From: Protonemura montana | Lineage: Eukaryota > Arthropoda > Insecta > Plecoptera > Nemouridae | Length of the DNA stretch: 64,000 nucleotides | Assembly (NCBI GenBank): GCA_947568835.1 | Contig: CANOQG010000001.1 | Coordinates: 992,001-1,056,000, forward strand | Reading direction: 5' to 3' | In this document: positions 61,557 through 64,000 of the stretch, piece by piece | Numbering within the stretch: the first letter of the stretch is position 1 | Layout: the number at the start of each line of letters is the position of its first letter | Notes under the pieces: model-generated | Told to the model about the DNA's origin: nothing | Databases searched by the model: none | The model's input: the letters and a program-made list of their open reading frames with translations, nothing else | Made by a program: the position numbers and the translations under genes

Positions 61557-64000
61557 TCAGACGCTCCAGACTATCTGCAACGCTAGCCAGAGGCTGCAGA
61601 CACTCTGCCACGCTAGCTAGACGCTCCAGACACTCTGCCTTGCTACCCAGAATCTCCAGACACTCTGCCACGCTAGCCAATGGCTCCAGCCACTCTGCCA
61701 CGCTAGCTAGACGCTCCAGGCACTCTGCCTCGCTACTTAGACGCTCCAGACACTCTGCCTCGCTAGCCAGCCGCTCCAGACACTCTACCACGCTAGCCAG
61801 ACACTCCAGACACTCTACCACGCAAGCTAGACGCTCCAGGCACTCTGCCTCGCTAGCCAGGCGTTCCAGACACTCTGGCTCGCTCCCATACGCTCCAGAC
61901 TTTCTGCCTCGCTAGCCAGTGGCTCCAGACTATCTGCCACGCTAGCCAGAGGCTGCAGACACTCTGCAATGCTAGCCAGACGCTCCAGACACTCTGCCAC
62001 GCTAGCCAGCGGCTGAAGACACTCTGCAATGCTAGCCAGACGCTCCAGACACTCTGCTACGCTAGCTAGACGCTCCAGACACTCTGATTCGCTACTTAGA
62101 CGCTCCAGACACCTTGCCTCGCTACCCAGACACACCAGACACTCTGCCTCGCTAGCTAAACGCTCCAGACACTCTGCCTTGCTACCCAGACCCTCCAGAC
62201 ACTCTGTCTCGCTAGCCATGCGCTCCAGACACTCTGCCTCGCTACCCAGACGCTCCAGACTATCTGCCACGCTAGCCAGTGGCTCCAGACTATCTGCCAC
62301 GCTAGCCAGAGGCTCCAGATACTCTGCCACGCTTGTTAGACAATCCAGACTTTTTGCCTCGCTAGCCAGGCGCTCCAGACACTCTGCCTCGCTAGCCAGC
62401 CGCTCCAGACACTCTGCCATGCTAGCCAGACGCTTCAGACACTCTGGCTAGCTACCCAGACTCTCCAGACACTCTGCCTCGCTAGCCAGGCGCTCCAGAC
62501 ACTCTGCCACGCTAGCCAGACGCTCCAGACACTCTGTTTCGCTACTTAGACGTTCAAGACACTTTGCCTCGCTCCCCAGACGCTCCAGACACTCTAACTC
62601 GTTAGCCAGGCGCTTCAGAAGCTCTGCCTCGCAAGCCAGGCGCTGCAGACACTCTGCCATTCTAGCCAGACGCTCCAGACTATCTGCTACGCTTGCCAGA
62701 GGCTCCAGACACTCTGCCACGCTAGATAGACGCTCCAGACACTCTGCCTTGCTACCCAGAATCTCCAGACACTCTGCCTCGCTAGCCAGGCGCTCCAGAC
62801 ACTCTGCCTCGCTACCCAGACGCTTCAGACTATCTGCCACGCTAGCCAGTGGCTCCAGACACTCTGCCACGCTAGCTAGACGCACCACGCACTCTGCCTC
62901 GCTACTTAGACGCTCCAGAAACTCTGCCTCACTAGCCAGGCACTCCAGACACTCTGGCTCGCTACCCAGACGATCCAGACACTCTGCCTCCCTAGCCAGC
63001 CGCTCCAGACACTCTGCCATGCTAGCCAGAGATTTCAGACACTCTGCTACGCTAGCTAGACGCTCCAGACACTCTGCCACGCTAGCTAGACGCTCCAGAC
63101 ACTCTGCCTTGCTACTTAGACCCTCCAGACACTCTGCCTCGCTAGCCAGGCGCTCCAGACACTCTGCCTCGCTACCCAGACGCTCCAGACTTTTTGCCAC
63201 GCTAGCCAGAGGCTCCAGACACTCTGCCACGCTAGCTAGACGCTCCAGACACTCTGCCTCGCTAGCCAGGCGCTCCAGACACTCTGCCTCGCTACCAAGA
63301 CGCTCTAGACACTCTGCCTCGCTAGCTAGACTCTCCAGACACTCTGCCTTGCTACCCAGACCCTCCAGACACTCTGCCTCGCTAGCCAGGCGCTCCAGAC
63401 ACGCTGCCTCGCTACCCAGACGCTCCAGACTATCAGCCACGCTAGCCAGTGGCTCCAGATTATCTGCCACGCTAGCCAGAGGCTCCAGACACTCTGCCAC
63501 GCTAGCTAGACGCTCCAGACACTCTGCCTCCCTAGCCAGACGCTCCAGACACTCTGCCTCCCTAGCCAGAGGTTTCAGACACTCTGCTACGCTAGCTTAA
63601 CGCTCCAGACTTTCTGCTACGCTAGCCAGACGCTCAAGACACTATGCCACGCTAGCTTGACGCTCCAGACACTCTGCCTTGCTACCCAGACCCTCCAGAC
63701 ACTCTGCCTGCTACCCAGACGCTCCAGACACTCTGCCTCGCTAGCCAGGCGCTCCAGACACTCAGCCACGCTAGCCAGACGCTCCAGACACTCTGATTCG
63801 CTACCCAGACGTTCAAGACACTTTGCCTCGCTCCCCAGACGCTCCAGACACTCTGCCTCGTTAGCCAGGCGCTTCAGAAGCTCTGCCTCGCTAGCCAGGC
63901 GCTCCAGACACTCTGCCATGCTAGCCAGACGCTCCAGACTATCTGCTACGCTAGCCAGAGGCTCCAGACACTCTGCCACGCTAGATAGACGCTCTAGACA
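61271..64000. repeat. 5,671-bp higher-order repeat, copy 2, cut by the window edge
   Basis: Second copy of ~55,600-58,329. Small differences include CTTTTTGCC at 63,190 against CTATTTGCC at 57,519, and CTCTAACTC at 62,594 against CTCTGCCTC at 56,923. Confidence 0.9.

Larger units (their letters stand above)
4198..64000. repeat. 30-bp satellite array, about 1,995 head-to-tail monomers, running off the right edge
   Basis: The consensus monomer is GACGCTCCAGACACTCTGCC then TCGCTAGCCA (19 of 30 G+C; 13 C against 6 G on this strand; two CpG; one GCTAGC). The register starts at 4201; GCCA at 4197-4200 may already be array. Tracking it to a monomer start at 63988 gives 1,995 monomers: thirty-seven are 29 bp, two are 17 bp, the rest a net 30 bp. 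No inverted monomer and no inserted element was seen. The middle decamer (CTCTG) is the most constant part; the first and third decamers define recurring variants such as GTGGCTCCAG, GACACTCCAG, TCGCTACTTA and ACGCAAGCTA. These variants recur in fixed orders, forming higher-order repeats. Long ORFs on both strands (decapeptides SRHSASLARR on +, ECLERLASEA on -) follow from the 30-bp period and are not called as genes. Function is unknown; centromeric or pericentromeric satellite is an inference. Confidence 0.97.

Noticed and set aside
4201-64000. CRISPR-like array (30-bp repeats)
   Set aside because: The repeats are contiguous with no unique spacers and the context is eukaryotic retroelement DNA.
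4201-64000. CENP-B box or telomeric repeat in the satellite
   Set aside because: No TTCG-N4-A-N2-CGGG pattern and no TTAGG/TTAGGG runs are seen in the monomers; centromere identity is left as an inference only.

Overview
This window is eukaryotic, most likely from an arthropod or another invertebrate. The first ~4.2 kb is AT-rich retrotransposon debris. The remaining ~59.8 kb is one uninterrupted, GC-rich, 30-bp tandem satellite that runs off the right edge. The organism guess rests on the retroelement pieces: a C-terminal Env-like fragment of the kind carried by errantivirus-type Ty3/gypsy elements, and a Ty3/gypsy integrase core. It cannot be fixed more precisely by reading alone. I see no tRNA, rRNA, CRISPR array or intact host gene.

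Left flank (1-4197). Positions 1-777 hold the 3' part of an Env-like ORF, open from the first base, with a membrane anchor and cytoplasmic tail. Then come a hairpin, a ~240-bp A/T simple repeat (835-1077), a diverged ~150-bp direct repeat (1382-1528 and 1630-1804), a 67-bp tandem repeat (1832-2120, four full copies plus a part), and AT-rich sequence without recognisable genes. A purine tract followed by TGTAAC marks a possible LTR from 3245, with AATAAA at 3532. The LTR-like DNA runs straight into an integrase catalytic core (about 3590-4197) that keeps its D, D(35)E triad but lacks every upstream pol domain and its C-terminus. Env lies left of integrase, the reverse of gag-pol-env order, so these are parts of different copies or of a rearranged one.

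Satellite (4198-64000). The monomer consensus is GACGCTCCAGACACTCTGCC followed by TCGCTAGCCA. It starts in register at 4201. Tracking the register by hand to 63988 gives 1,995 monomers, all head-to-tail in one orientation. All are a net 30 bp except thirty-seven 29-bp monomers and two 17-bp monomers. The monomers are arranged in higher-order repeats at several nested scales: blocks of about 0.84, 1.47, 2.09, 2.28, 3.09, 3.54 and 5.67 kb. There is also a segmental duplication in which ~14.5-32.4 kb is copied at ~32.4-47.3 kb with very few visible differences apart from two whole-block indels.

Coding potential. Because 30 is a multiple of 3, two frames on each strand stay open for long stretches, giving apparent ORFs of more than 1,000 codons on both strands. 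The 37 single-base deletions, the equal openness of both strands and the match of frame breaks to repeat-block borders all argue that these are by-products of the repeat and not genes. The best reading is a large satellite domain, perhaps centromeric or pericentromeric heterochromatin, that abuts or has grown into a degenerate retroelement. I found no gene system in the window. The noteworthy content is the layered architecture of the array and its junction with the retroelement.
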